Shown here piece after piece: positions 45,579 through 58,138 of a stretch of DNA of 64,000 bases (the stretch's first letter is position 1; each line of letters starts with the position of its first letter). Source of the DNA: Rhodomyrtus psidioides (taxonomy: Eukaryota > Streptophyta > Magnoliopsida > Myrtales > Myrtaceae); NCBI GenBank assembly GCA_021437785.1, contig JAILYB010000218.1:62001-126000 (forward strand), given 5' to 3'. The position numbers were made by a program, and so were the translations under genes. The notes beneath the pieces are model-generated. The model had not been told where the DNA came from. It searched no databases and was given only the letters and a program-made list of their open reading frames with translations.

Positions 45579-48500
45579 TAGGTCACAATCCAGGGGAAAG
45601 AGAGAGGTTACAAAAGATGAGTGTTGGTTTTGTCACCAGACAGGACATCGTAGATTTCAATGTGAAGCCTACAAAAAGAAGCTGCGAGATGAGAATCAAG
45701 GAGCTAATGTGGTAAGCGATGAGCCTTTGTTAAAGAACTTTTGTTTATCTGCAGGGCTTGACTTGGCTACAGATAAGTGGTTTCTTGACTCTGGTGCTTC
45801 TTTTCATTGTACCTCGCAAAGAAATATATTTATTGATTATGCCAGTGGAGATTTTGGGCAAGTGGTTGTGGAAAACGGCCACATGTGTCCAATTGTAGGA
45901 AAAGGAACTGTGGTTTTGAACATCTCAGGTGGTGGACGACTAATTTTGCGTGAAACCATACATATTCCTAAGTTGAAGAAAAATTTGATTTCAATTAAAA
46001 CTTGACCAAGAAGGCATGGTAACAACTTTTGGAGGCGGGGAGTGGAAGATAACCTCAGGAGCAAGAGTAGTAGCAAAGGGAAAGCGTACAGGTACACTTT
46101 ACCTTCTCCAAGGAGACAATATCAGTGATATGGTTGCAACTACAGTGGTTACAGGTAATTTATCTACTCTTTGGCATTATCGTTTGGGACATCTTGGTGA
46201 AAAAGGTGTCAAGCAGTTACATTCAAGAAAGTTGCTTCTAGGTTTGCAGAAAGTTGAGTTAGATTTTTGTGAAAGTTGCATTTATGGAAAACAAAAAAGC
46301 AGTTAGTTTTCAATTGAATGGGCGAAAAAATAAAAGGCAAAAGTTAGAGTTGGTTCATACTGATGTATGGGGACCGGCTCAAGAACTTTCTTATGGTGGT
46401 AAGAGATATTTTGTCACTTTTATTGATGATGCAACAAGAAAGACTTGGGTATATGCTCTTAGAGAAAAATAAGAAGTATTCGGTGTTTTCAAAATGTGGA
46501 AAATCATGGTAGAAAAAGAAACAGGTTATCAGATTAAAGCTCTAAAATCTGATAATGGTGGTGAATACACGAGCAATGAATTTGCAGAATATTTGAGCCA
46601 AGAAGGCATACATGGGTTAAAGACTGTTCCTAGAACTCCTCAAGAGAATGGTGTGGCTGAGAGAATGAACATGACCATTTTGGAACGTGCAAGATGCATG
46701 AGACTACATGCGGGTCTCCCGTTATACTTATGGGCTACTTCAGTTGATGCACCTGTATATTTGATTAACATGAGTCCATCTAGTGCGCCGGATGGAGGAG
46801 TACCGCAAGAGCAATGGTCAGGTTAAAATGTCAATTATTAATATCTAAAAGTTTTTGGTTGTATTGCATATGCTTTGATTGATAGAGAGAACAGGAAAAA
46901 GCTTGATGCTAAGTCCCAAAAGTGCATCTTTATTGGATATGGCGGCGATGAATATGGATATATGCTTTGGGATTATGAGAATAACAAAGTCAATCGCAGC
47001 CGAAATGTGGTGTTCCAGGAAGAAAAGATGTACAAAGATCGTCAGACAGAGCATGAGATGGCAGTAGAACCAGAATATATTGAGTTGGACACAATTCCTG
47101 TGAAGATGGTTCCAGCAGATCAGAGTGCATCTGAAGGGGAGGTTGTTCAAGATGAACACATTATTAATGAGCAGGCAGTACAAGAGGAATGCGATGATCC
47201 AGAACAGACTAACGACCCTGAAGTACCTGTTTTAAGGAGATCTACCCGTGTGAGAAAGCCAAAGGTAATTTTTGATCCTTTAGCTAATACTGTTCTGAGC
47301 CATGTCTTATATACAAATTCGGGAGTGCCGGAGACTTATGATGAGGCAAAGAAAGACACATCTCACATGCAGTGGGAGCGTGCTATGAAAGACGAGATGA
47401 ACTCGTTAATTCAGAATAAAACTTGGGAGTTGACCAAGTTGCCCACAGGTAAAAAAGCTTTATTAAACAAGTGGGTGTATAGGATAAAAAATGAAGCTGA
47501 TGGTAGTATCATATACAAGGCGAGACTTGTAGTAAATGGCTTTTCTCAAAAAGAAGGGATCGACTACTCCGAGATATTTTCACCAGTAGTGAAGATGACA
47601 TCAATCAGAGTGTTGCTGAGTATAGTTGCAGTGGAGGATCTTCATCTCGAGCAGTTAGATGTAAAAACAGCTTTTTTTGCATGGTGATTTAGATGAAGAG
47701 TTATACATGGCGCAACCTAAAGGTTTTGAAGTCAAAGGTAAAGAACACATGGTATGTCGCTTGAAGAAAAGCTTGTATGGCTTAAAGCAAGCTCTGCGAC
47801 AATGGTATTTAAAGTTTGATGGTTTTATGGAAGAAAAAGGATTTGCACATTGTGAGGCTGATCATTGTGTTTATTTTCGAAAGTATAGCGATGGTGATAT
47901 TGTATATCTCTCTTTATATGTTGATGACATGTTAGTGGCTAGTTCTAATATGAAGAGAATCGCAGAAGTAAAGAAGATGTTAGCAGCGCAGTTTGCTATG
48001 AAAGACTTGGGAGAGGCCAAGAAGATTTTAGGCATGAAAATCATCAGGGATAGGAAAAATAAGAAATTATGGTTGTCGCAGGAAGACTATGTGAACAAGG
48101 TGTTGAAAAGATTCAACATGGACAAGGCAAAACCGGTTGTGACTCCTCTTGCAGGTCACTTCAAACTTTCCAAGGATATGTGTCCAAGTACTCAAGCTTT
48201 GAAAGAAGAGATGGCGGCAGTGCCGTATGCGTCAGCAATTGGAAGTTTGATGTATGCTATGGTAAGCACGAGACCTGATATTGCACAAGTAGTGGGAGTT
48301 GTGAGTCGATATTTGCAGAACCCGGGCAAAGAGCATTGGAATGCAGTAAAATGGATATTGAGATATCTAGCAGGTACATCAAATTACTCTCTTTGTTATG
48401 GAGGTACATCTCTAGAATTGCAGGGTTTTGTGGATGCAGATCACTCGGGTGATCGAGATAGTGGTAAAAGTACCACTGGATATGTCTTTATAGTTGCAGG

Positions 48501-48860
48501 TACAGCAGTGAGTTGGGTATCTCAACTACAGAAAATAGTGGCTTTATCGACGACAGAAGAAGAGTACGTGGCGATCACGGAAACCTCTAAGGAAATCATG
48601 TGGTTACAAGATTATTTGGAGGAGCTACATCGAAAGCAGCCAGTGAGCACACTGTGAAGTGATAGTCAAAGTGCAGTACACTTAGCAAAGAATACAGCTT
48701 ATCACTCAAGGACTAGACATATCAAGAAGCGTTATCACTTCATCAGGTCAGCATTGAAAGATAACGAGTTAAAGTTACATAAGATTGATGGCTCAAAGAA
48801 TCCAGCTGACATGTTTACCAAGGTAGTAGACAGAGAGAAACATACTTTATGTACTACTAC
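45579..48860 (+). pseudogene. Broken gag 3' end and pol of copia A
   Basis: Polyprotein remnants in copia order: zinc knuckle CWFCHQTGHRRFQC (about 45,625-45,665), protease with WFLDSGASFHC (about 45,779), pre-integrase WHYRLGHLGE, integrase with HTDVWGP, SDNGGEYTSNEF and PQENGVAERMN, RT with NKWVYRIKNEADG, KARLVVNGFSQKEGIDYSE and LYVDDMLVAS (about 47,918), RNase H with VDADHSGDRDSGKSTTGY. Breaks: frame changes near 46,005, 46,300 and 47,680 and stops near 46,003, 46,470, 46,824 and 48,655. Not functional. Confidence 0.9.
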
Positions 48861-48987
48861 TATTGGTATTACTCCATGTTAATTGATGAGGAGTATCGCA
48901 GAGGCACAAGTTCGAGTTTCTATTTTTGAAGAGGATGTATGCAAAGTTGCTTGGTGCATCAGATATATTTGTCTTCAAGTGGGAGAT

Positions 48988-49464
48988 TGTTGGCGTGAAG
49001 CCAAAATATATCAAAAGGATATTATTAAGATTTCTTTTTTATCTTTTGTTCTTTCCTTTTCTTCTAGGTTAAAAGATACACCTTATATATTAGGGATATA
49101 TAGGTTGTAGCCATCAGAAGAGAGAGAAGATAGAAGAGCAGACAGAAAGAGCAAGAGCAGACAGAATACGCAAAGTAGCGAATAGAGAGAAAAGAGAGAG
49201 AGAGGCCGTGACGGCATTCTTGAGTGTTCTCGTTTTTTTTTTCCTTCGATCTTGTGAGAAGATCGTCAGTTGTATTCTTACTTTTCTCGAAAACTAGTGG
49301 ATTCGCAGAGTGCCTCTGCGCGGAGACGTAGCCCAGGTTTGGGTGAACTTCGATAACAAATTCTATGGTGTGTTCTTCTAATTCTGTTCTTTTATCGTTA
49401 TATTCTGCTAGTGTGGATCGTTTGCTTGGATTATATTTCTGGAATTGGGGCACGATTCCTATCA
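48988..49464 (+). repeat. 3' LTR of copia A
   Basis: 477 bp, preceded by the polypurine tract AAGTGGGAGAT (48,977-48,987). About 11 differences from the 5' LTR. Confidence 0.92.
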
Positions 49465-49469
49465 GGGGT

Positions 49470-50260
49470 CTTGTTTTTTAACAATGAGTTCTAACTTCGA
49501 TGCACATATATGTTCAACTTCTGGCGAAGGTTGTGTATACTTAATTCAATGACCCATTTGCATCTTAATCTTTGAATCTGGTGAACCTTGAATCGAAGTC
49601 TATTATGTATGTATGTACTTGGTGGAAACATTATTGTCTCTTATCAAGTCCAGGCTATGGTACACCTAACGTGTGAGACTTCCTTGCAAATTAATAGTAC
49701 ATAACTCTATTTAGTCGACCATATAAAATAAAGAAAGTAAAGCTAGATTTATTACGATTGATCTAAAAACATTAGTTTACGTAGTGATGTGATTGAAGGC
49801 ACATGCGAAAAACTAAACGAGTGGGCCACTTTCAACACCAGATAAAGATCCGCCACATCACCTAGTGAACCAATTCTGTAAGCTATTATTCACAAGTAGT
49901 AAAGGTGCAATTTCAATATTATCATTAGCATGATGTTAGTTGCTTAATTTTAGATACTATTATCTAAATCTTCATAATTTTGTAAACCACATCTCATCAT
50001 GTGTCGATTGTCTTAAATGCAAATTACTTCAATTAACTTTCAATTTGTAATATGATATTATTTCAAACAAACCAAATGGATAATGTAATAACCTAATATT
50101 TTGTTAGTCCAATCACATGTTGTATGATTGGCTCTACACCACAAATATATCATACATAAACTACTAAAAAAAAATACTATTCCTGATATGAGGTTATTAT
50201 ATTCTTGATAATAAATATCGATTATTTAACTCACAATTGGCTATTATACATTATTGTTGT
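49470..50260. other. AT-rich intergenic DNA, nothing recognised
   Basis: No gene, repeat border or RNA gene is visible. Confidence 0.4.
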
Positions 50261-50899
50261 AAGGGAAAATTCCAAAGAAGGGTCCAAAGTCCTCTCATAT
50301 TCTCAAATAAGAGTATGAATTGCCCTAATCTTTTTAAACAATGGTCTGAAGTGGACATTTCTTCAAATAAGGACTTAAAGTGACCGTAAAATCTCAAAAA
50401 AGAGTCTGATTTCAAGGGCATTTCGATCTTTTTCCTCATTTAATTTGTTTTCTTTTTGTATCATATTATATTTTTTTATGTTTCTTAAAATTTAGCAAAA
50501 AAAATTAGGGAAAAAAAAATTCAGAGGTGGGAGGTAGCCTTAGGGCTGAAGGCCGACGAGGTGAGGGCCAGCGACCCTGTCGGCCTTCGCGGCCCCCGTC
50601 GACCCCTCACTAGCGGTGGGCTAGCTTCCACACGTAAGAGGGTTGCCCCTTCGGCCCGTGTGGCTATTTTTCATTTTTTTTTTAAAAAAAATTAGTTTTT
50701 TAAAAAATAGAAAAAGGAAAAATAATAGAGAAAAAATAAACAAAAACTCAAGATGAGAAATGATGAAAATACCCTTTAGATCAAGCCCTTTTTTGAAGAA
50801 CATTATGTCACTTCAGGCCTTTATTTGAGACAAAATTCACTTGAGACCTTTTTTTGAGAAAACGAGAGAACTTCAAACCCTTAATTGAAATTTTCCCTT
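50261..50899. mobile_element. About 640-bp MITE with long inverted arms and GC-rich core
   Basis: The left end AAGGGAAAATTCCAAAGAAG and the right end (reversed: AAGGGAAAATTTCAATTAAG) are inverted copies, with similarity extending over roughly 100 bp. ATTGT occurs next to both ends, but a clean duplication is not settled. The centre (50,530-50,650) is GC-rich (CGGCCTTCGCGGCC). A partial copy is at 27,700-27,840. Confidence 0.6.
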
Positions 50900-51469
50900 A
50901 TTGTAATCCTCATGATTTTGTTATGATAATTCTCCCTTGTTATATATGATATTCATAAAGCCGAAAAATGTAAAAGATATTAAGTTAATTAATCCAATTA
51001 ATTATGGTAATAATTATTACAGACCTATCACGTTACGATTCTGTTCAATTACTACAGCCAAACGGGGAGCTTTTTTCCAAAATAATATTAAAAAAATAAA
51101 TATTTACAAAATTAATTTAAAAATAATAATATTTACAGTTTTAGGTCTCCCTCGGCAGTTAAATTGCCGAGGGAGACCTAGGGGCCCACGGGTGGGCCCC
51201 TCTCCCTAGAAGAGGGGGTGTTGCAGCCCCCCCTCTCTTTTTCCTCTCTTCCTTTCCTCTCCCTATTTTTTTTTAAATAATATAAAAAAAATATTTACTA
51301 TATTAGATTAAAAAATAAAATTATTTAAAATTTTAGGTCTTGCACTTTTAATTTGTTTGCTTTGCTCGACAGTTGGACTATCGAGCAAAATATTTTAATT
51401 TTTTAATTTACGTAAATATTTTTTCGACGCCGTCTAGTCGCTTCGCGATCCCGTCGTAAAAAAAATATT

Positions 51470-51993
51470 TACGCGCTTCGACTAAAAAAAATGAGCAAAC
51501 GAGCGAGGCAACAACGTTTGCGATCATATTTACGAAAAAACGAGCGAACGAGCAAGGCGACGGCATTTGCTTGCGGACCGATCATATTTATGTAAAAAAA
51601 ATATTTATGCGTCTCGAACGAACGAGCGAGGCGACGGCATTTGCTTGCGGGGTCGTGGATCGATTATATTTACGTAAAAAAAAAATATTTACTCGTCTCG
51701 ACTCCGAGAAAAGCGAGCCGCGACGATGTTTACTCACGAGACCGCGAAGCGATCATATTTATGTAAAAAAATATTTGCACGCCTCAACTTCGAGAAAAGC
51801 GAACAAACGAGCAAGGCGACGACGTTTACTCATGGGGCCAAGGAGCGATCATATTTACGTAAAAAAATATTTTCGAGCCTCGATTCCGAGAAAAGCGAGG
51901 GAACGAGCGAGGCGATGACGTTCACTCACAGGGCGGCGAAGCGATCATGTTTAGGTAAAAAAAAATATTTACGCGCATTGACTCTGAGAAAAG
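51470..51993. repeat. Tandem array in the foldback element (continues at 61,641-61,830)
   Basis: Units of about 60-96 bp: 'gatcatatttacgtaaaaaa', 'atatttacgcg(t/c)ctcgact', 'cgagaaaagcgag(c)gaacg', 'agcgaggcgacggcgtt'. About six units lie left of copia B and two right of it. The retrotransposon inserted inside one unit, at AAAAG. Confidence 0.8.
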
Positions 51994-54165
51994 TGTTGGG
52001 ATCCACGTAACACGTACGGGCAAATAAAAATTAGTAAACGCAGCGGAAATAAATAACAATCCATACATGTATCTCCAGAGGCGTACTTCGTGCATTTCAA
52101 TCGAAAAATCACAAAGCACCAAAGGGAGTAAATAGACTACCTCTTGTAGCGTGCTTGAAACGGATGTGTCGGTTCGATGTTCTTCGATCTCAGCCCCACA
52201 AGTGTCGGGCCTCTAGTTCAGACACACCACCAATTGACGAACGGGAGACGACTAATAATTCCACAACAATTGTGCTAGCAATTTGCGGAATCAATATTCC
52301 AAACCAATTTACGGAATCAATATTCCGAACGTGGTATATTTTGGTCACTCAAAATTATGAGAATATAGAGAGTGTTTGTGTTCTTCTCTCAAAGCTCTCA
52401 AAAATCTGCTCACTCTACAAATGTTCTAACCTCAACCTCAAAACTCTTGCCATCCTTTTATAGCCAAAAACACCTTCCAATAAATTGTATTGTAAAATAG
52501 CACTAACAAATAATAAATGCTTTCTAAAAATAGCACTCACAATTTATGATAAATAAATGCCATATAAAAATAGCACTAACAATAGCACTCACAATTTATA
52601 AATAGCACTCACATCTTATAATACAAAAATGCTATTTAAAAATAGCACTAATAATTATAAATGCTATCTAAAAATAGCACTCACAATTTATCATAAATAA
52701 ATGCCATTTAAAATTAGCACTAACAAATATAAATGCTATCTAACAATAGCACTCACAATTTATCATAAATAAATGCCATTTAAAATTAGTATTAACAATT
52801 ATAAATGCTATCTAACAATAGCACTCACAATTTATAATTAGCACTCACATTTTACAATACAAAAATGCTATTTAAAAATAGCACTAACAAAGGTGTTAAA
52901 AAATAATAATAACCATTATTATTATTACCGGAGTTAAAGAGGTTACCAAACAGTAAAATATGTATAACGTACAAATACGTAGATCATACGTGTACATCGT
53001 ATATACACGTGCAAGTGACCAAAAAGAGAAATAAAATTAAATCTCATTTAATTTAATTTCAACCCAACTAATTGGTATAATTGCAAACAAATTTGCAATG
53101 TCGTCTTTCCATACTGCGTTGTCATATATTGGTTATGGTGTGTGACATTCCTAGGTTCATCACCGAGCTGGCAGTAAGACATGCACTAACACATTAGTAC
53201 TTCCAAGAGAATTGATTGTCCCGATCATCCTCTATGTCCTACAAGCCATGAGTGACATCTAGCAATATGTCATGGCTACCCAGACAGTGTGAATTCTTTT
53301 TAAGAACATTATGAACCTGTCAGCTTTGGTTACAGTGTAATTCAATCCTTCTGTCTAACTATGTCCCGATCGAACAAAGGCCATGGAATATTTGTCAAGC
53401 CACCAATTCGATCATATGTACAAATCTAACTTGACATGCATTTATATGAGACATGAACATTTCATTCTCAATCATAACCCCGGCCGAGGATTTCAATGCA
53501 TTGTTATAATCAGATCACATAGGACATCATACCTTTATTAATAAGGAGACAGATTCCATATTGCGTACACATGTGACTTCGTATGTGCCTGAACTACGAC
53601 CATCAAGTACAGAGACGAATCAACGACCCGCCAATATGCGCACTTGTGAACCATAGCCATTTATCACACAAGTCAACACTGTACCTCAGGTCTAAGGATT
53701 ATTTACACAAGACCAAAGCATGAACGATTAGACATTGACCACGCAAAAAGCTTCCATGTCGCTAATCATTCAATATGTGTCACGTTCAGTGAACTTGTCC
53801 GATACAAGCACCTATGTTCTAACTCGGATATCGCAATACCCAATGACTTGTGACTCGTCATTTCCTTAAGTATCTGATACTTAATTATGAAGTTAAGAAC
53901 ATACCGACCTCAACAGGATCATTGATATCCATTCAATAATCCATTGATCGGGAACTGTTTTAAAGATTCAGTCTAACCGTAAACCTGTCACACATATTCT
54001 CAACGTCTTAAGAATAGGTTCGGCTACAACTGATCTTATGGATTTTATTCATTTATATTTGGACAAATGAATAAATACATCTTTGCCACTGATAAGAAAT
54101 CAGAAGTGCAACGGATATACCCAATATGTGCTATTACACAGTCGCTTTAGGGCATATCTCTAACA
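51994..54165 (-). repeat. 3' LTR (left) of copia B
   Basis: 2172 bp, plus strand TGTTGGGATCC..CTCTAACA. The part at 52,490-52,890 is a low-complexity array of 'aatagcactcacaattta' and 'aaatgctatctaa(a/c)aatag' units. Confidence 0.95.
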
Positions 54166-54180
54166 ATCTCCCACTTGCAC
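54166..54180 (-). other. Polypurine tract of copia B
   Basis: The minus strand reads GTGCAAGTGGGAGAT directly before the 3' LTR. It overlaps the stop region of the polyprotein frame. Confidence 0.8.
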
Positions 54181-57100
54181 TAAAGCCAACTAGTTTGGTA
54201 CCTCAAACCCATTTTATCAAGGTGTCTTTCAAATAAAGACTGGGGTATTGCTTTAGTAAAGGGATCTGCCACGTTTTCCGCTGAGGCAATTTTCTGCAAG
54301 GCGATATCACCTCTCCCAACTATTTCTCTGATGAGATGGAAGCGTCTCTCAATGTGCTTGGATTTCTGATGAGACCGTGGTTCCTTAGCTTGAGCTATAG
54401 CCCCATTGTTGTCACAAAACAATGTAATCGGCTGCTCAATGGAAGGAACTACTCCAAGTTCAGAAATGAACTTCTTCATCCAAACAGCTTCCTTCGCCGC
54501 TTCAGAAGCAGCTACATACTCTGCCTCAGTAGTGGAATCAGCAGTTGTGCTTTGTTTGGAACTCTTCCAACTAACTGCACCACCATTGAGTGTAAAAACA
54601 AACCCAGATGTAGACTTAAAGTCATTCGGATCTGATTGAAAATCAGAATCAGTATACGCTTCAACTTTAAACTCTCCTTCTCCGTATATCAAGAATAAAT
54701 CCTTAGTCCTTCGCAAGTACTTCAGGATATTCTTGACTGATATCCAGTGCTCTTCCCCTGGATCAGACTGATATCTGCTAGTAACACTTACAGCATGCGC
54801 GATATCAAGTCGCGTACATAGAATAGCATACATTATGCTTCCAACAGCGGATGCGTAAGGTATCTTTGCCATCCGCTGTCTTTCTTCAGGAGTGTTGGGA
54901 CACATCTCCTTAGAAAGACGGATTCCATGCCTAAAAGGCAATAATCCTCTTTTGGAACATTGCATGTTAAACCGTGTTAACACTGTATCTATGTACGTAG
55001 ATTGTGAGAGGCCAATCAATCGTCTCGATCTATCTCTATAGATCTTGATACCTAAAATATAGGTTGCCTCTCCCAAATCTTTCATGGAGAATTTTTGTGA
55101 CAAGAATAGTTTGATCGATGATATCATCGGTACATCATTCCCGATCAAGAGTATATCATCGACGTACAAAACTAGAAACGCAATTGCGCTTCCACTGACC
55201 TTCTTATATACACATGATTCATCCGGATTTTTAATGAAGCCAAACGATTTGATTACTTCATCAAAACGGATGTTCCAACTTCTGGATGCTTGTTTGAGTC
55301 CATAAATGGATCTCATAAGCTTACACACCTTTCGACTTTCACCACAAGATTCAAAACCCCGTGGTTGTTCCATATAGATATCCTCCTCGAGGAAACCATT
55401 TAGAAAAGCCGTTTTGACATCCATTTGGAATATCTCATAATCAAGGTGCGCAGCTATAGCCAACATAATCCGAATAGATTTCAGCATGGCTACAGGTGAG
55501 AAAGTTTCGTCATAATCGATCCCTTCTTTTTGACGATACCCTTTCGCCACCAGTCGTGCTTTGTAAGTTCCAACCTGACCATCAGCGTTTATCTTCCTCT
55601 TGAAGATCCATTTACAGCCAATTGGTACAATACCATCAGGCAGATCAACTAGAGTCCAAACATCGTTGGAATACATTGAATCCATTTCGGTTTGCATGGC
55701 TTCTAGCCATTTACCAGAATCGATGTCCAACATCGCTTCCTCATAGGTGCTTGGATCACTCAATTGATTACTATCATTCATAATGAATAGTGACTCAATA
55801 TTTTCAACCGAGTGTCCATAGCGAATAGGTATACGAGACGTTCTCGCACTTTTCCTAAGAGGTTGTGTATCAGAAGCTCCCACTGAATCAGAGATCGGTG
55901 TCTGAACTTGGTTATTTGATACTTCATTATTATCTTCTTGTAAGACTATTTTCCGCCCAGCACCACCTTCCTGAACGAACTGATTTTCCAGAAAAGAAGC
56001 GTGCCTGCTGACCGAAACTTTTTGGTCAGAGTGAAAATAGAAATAATATCCAAGAGTTTCTTTTGGATATCCAATGAAGCGACCATGTTCAGACCTTGCC
56101 TCCAATTTTTCTGTTCTCAGCTTCTTGACAAAAGCTGGACAACCCCAAATCTTTATATGATTAAGACTTGGTTTCCTACTATGCCATATCTCATAAGGCG
56201 TAGTTGGAACAGATTTGGATGGCACTCTATTCAGTAAATATGCAGCTGTCTCAAGGGCATATCCCCAAAGGGACATAGGCAAATCGGTGTAGCTGATCAT
56301 AGATCGCACCATATCTAATAAAGTACGATTTCTTCTTTCAGATACACCATTATGCTCTGGAGTTGCAGGAGGTGTCCATTGTGATAAAATGCCATTATCT
56401 TTAAGATAATCCAAGAATTCAGTACTAAGGTATTCACCTCCTCGATCAGATCGAAGAGCCTTAATACTTTTTCCTGTTTGTTTCTCAACTTCATACCTAA
56501 ATTCCTTGAACTTTTCAAAGGATTCAGATTTATACTTCATTAAGTACAAATAGCCATACCGTGAACAATCATCGGTAAAGGTAATGAAGTAAGAATAACC
56601 ACCCCTAGCAGTTTCATTAATTGGTCCACATACATCTGTATGTATCAATCCTAGTATGTCAGCAGCTCGCGCACTATGTCCTACAAAGGGCGCTTTGGTC
56701 ATTTTTCCTAGAAGACAAGCATTACAAATCGAGTATGGTTCAAAACCAATTGGATCGATATATCCATCATTACTCAACTTGTTAATCCTATCTTCTCCAA
56801 TATGACCTAATCGGAGATGCCAAACATACTTTGGATTTGGAGTATCTCTAGGGCGTTTATTGGTTATGGCATTTACATCATGATTATTTTGCTTATTGGT
56901 AATCGTATTACCGGACATTGTAATGGTATAGAGATTATTCATTAATAATCCAGAACCAACACACATTCTATTATAATAAATAGAACACACATCATCAGCA
57001 AAAGAAAATTCATAATTTTCTTTGCCCATACGAGGTATAGAAATGATGTTTTGTATAGCATTCTTATAATGCAAACAGTTCTTTAAAACCAAAACATGTC

Positions 57101-57917
57101 CTGAAGGCAAACATAAACGAAAAGTCCCTATAGCTAATGCAGCAACTTTTGCCCCATTTGCAAATGTCAGGACAATCTCATTTTGCCCCAGCATCCTGCT
57201 TATTTCCAGATTCTGCAAAGACATACAAATATGTGACGTTGCAGCAGAATCTAGAATCCATAAGCTGGATTCAAAACTAACCATAAGATTAGTTTCAATA
57301 ATCATAGACACCATACCTTCACAAGGTTGGTTCTTTGGCTTGACCTTCAAGCTTGCGAGGTACTTCTTACAGTTCCTCCTCCAGTGCCCCATGACACCAC
57401 AATAATGACATTTCCCTTTTTCAATCTTGGGTTTTGATTGCACAACAGCTTTCATAGGCTTCTTCCATTTCTTTCTCTTCAAAACAGTCTTACTATTTGA
57501 AGAAGAAGCCTTAGCCAAAGCCACAACATTTGGCCTTGTATTGTGCATTTCCTTCTCATAAATCACCAGCATGCTATGTAACTCAGCAAGAGTTTTTTCC
57601 ATATTATGCATGTGGAAGTTTTGAACAAAACTAGAGAAGGAATCAGGTAAGGATTGGAGGATCAAATCCACAGCTAAGTCATTGTCCATGACAAGATTTA
57701 GCCTAGCCAATTCTTCTATGTGCCAGATCATTTTCAAGACATGATCATTAACAGATGATTTGTCAGCCATCCTCATGCGGTACAATGCTTTAGATATCTC
57801 ATATCTTAAGGTTCGACCATTCTCATCAAAGAATTCCTTTAGATGCAATATGATCGACCTAGCATCTACCATTGCTTCATATTTTTTCTGAAAGTCATTG
57901 TTCATTGAAGCAAGCAT
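54180..57917 (-). CDS. Copia B Gag-Pol polyprotein, 1245 codons open
   Basis: Gives capsid/nucleocapsid, protease, integrase, reverse transcriptase and RNase H for a Ty1/copia element. Order by residue: rest of Gag (about 1-165), zinc knuckle CHYCGVMGHWRRNC (170-183), protease WILDSAATSH (about 220), pre-integrase WHLRLGHIGE, integrase HTDVCGP with SDRGGEYLS and PEHNGVSERRN, RT from NDVWTLVDLP with QMDVKTAFLNG and YVDD at about 918-921, RNase H with YTDSDFQSDPNDFKSTSG and EAEYVA. It ends 'DKMGLRYQTSW', as copia polyproteins do. All catalytic motifs that I know to look for are in place. The ATG at 57,917 is an internal Met: the true N-terminus lies upstream in another frame. Confidence 0.93.
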   Translation of the reverse strand: MLASMNNDFQKKYEAMVDARSIILHLKEFFDENGRTLRYEISKALYRMRMADKSSVNDHVLKMIWHIEELARLNLVMDNDLAVDLILQSLPDSFSSFVQNFHMHNMEKTLAELHSMLVIYEKEMHNTRPNVVALAKASSSNSKTVLKRKKWKKPMKAVVQSKPKIEKGKCHYCGVMGHWRRNCKKYLASLKVKPKNQPCEGMVSMIIETNLMVSFESSLWILDSAATSHICMSLQNLEISRMLGQNEIVLTFANGAKVAALAIGTFRLCLPSGHVLVLKNCLHYKNAIQNIISIPRMGKENYEFSFADDVCSIYYNRMCVGSGLLMNNLYTITMSGNTITNKQNNHDVNAITNKRPRDTPNPKYVWHLRLGHIGEDRINKLSNDGYIDPIGFEPYSICNACLLGKMTKAPFVGHSARAADILGLIHTDVCGPINETARGGYSYFITFTDDCSRYGYLYLMKYKSESFEKFKEFRYEVEKQTGKSIKALRSDRGGEYLSTEFLDYLKDNGILSQWTPPATPEHNGVSERRNRTLLDMVRSMISYTDLPMSLWGYALETAAYLLNRVPSKSVPTTPYEIWHSRKPSLNHIKIWGCPAFVKKLRTEKLEARSEHGRFIGYPKETLGYYFYFHSDQKVSVSRHASFLENQFVQEGGAGRKIVLQEDNNEVSNNQVQTPISDSVGASDTQPLRKSARTSRIPIRYGHSVENIESLFIMNDSNQLSDPSTYEEAMLDIDSGKWLEAMQTEMDSMYSNDVWTLVDLPDGIVPIGCKWIFKRKINADGQVGTYKARLVAKGYRQKEGIDYDETFSPVAMLKSIRIMLAIAAHLDYEIFQMDVKTAFLNGFLEEDIYMEQPRGFESCGESRKVCKLMRSIYGLKQASRSWNIRFDEVIKSFGFIKNPDESCVYKKVSGSAIAFLVLYVDDILLIGNDVPMISSIKLFLSQKFSMKDLGEATYILGIKIYRDRSRRLIGLSQSTYIDTVLTRFNMQCSKRGLLPFRHGIRLSKEMCPNTPEERQRMAKIPYASAVGSIMYAILCTRLDIAHAVSVTSRYQSDPGEEHWISVKNILKYLRRTKDLFLIYGEGEFKVEAYTDSDFQSDPNDFKSTSGFVFTLNGGAVSWKSSKQSTTADSTTEAEYVAASEAAKEAVWMKKFISELGVVPSIEQPITLFCDNNGAIAQAKEPRSHQKSKHIERRFHLIREIVGRGDIALQKIASAENVADPFTKAIPQSLFERHLDKMGLRYQTSWL

Positions 57918-58138
57918 ATATGACCTAACTTTAAGTCATCGTCATGCCACTTATCATAAGTGATACGTTCCTCTTGGGTCCCACCCTCAGGAAAAGAGAC
58001 TGGCATTTTTTCATCAAGCACATACCCGAGTTTTTCAGAATTGAGAACAATTCTCAAATTCCTTACCCAGTCAGTGAAATTGGGACCAGTCAAACAATTC
58101 TTGTCGAGTATTGAAGCGAGCGGGTTTGTATTCACCAT
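57902..58138 (-). pseudogene. N-terminal part of copia B gag, out of frame with the rest
   Basis: 78 codons starting MVNTNPLASILDKNCLTGPN and containing DWVRNLRIVLNSEKLGYVL, a standard copia Gag N-terminus. It overlaps the long frame by 16 bases. A one-base frame change in about 57,902-57,925, just after YDKWHDDDLK, separates it from the rest of Gag. This is the only coding break I see in the element. Confidence 0.85.

Larger units (their letters stand above)
32879..49469 (+). mobile_element. Ty1/copia retrotransposon A, degenerate, split by Tat-like element 2
   Basis: LTRs 32884-33360 and 48988-49464 (477 bp each, TGTTGG..ATCA) are flanked by a perfect GGGGT duplication (32879-32883, 49465-49469). 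A primer site TATCAGAGCC lies at 33,366 and a polypurine tract AAGTGGGAGAT at 48,977-48,987. Without the insertion the element is about 5.1 kb, a normal copia length. The order is Gag, zinc knuckle, protease, integrase, RT, RNase H, as in copia. I count about 11 differences between its LTRs (near 2%). Several stops and frameshifts make it inactive. Confidence 0.92.
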
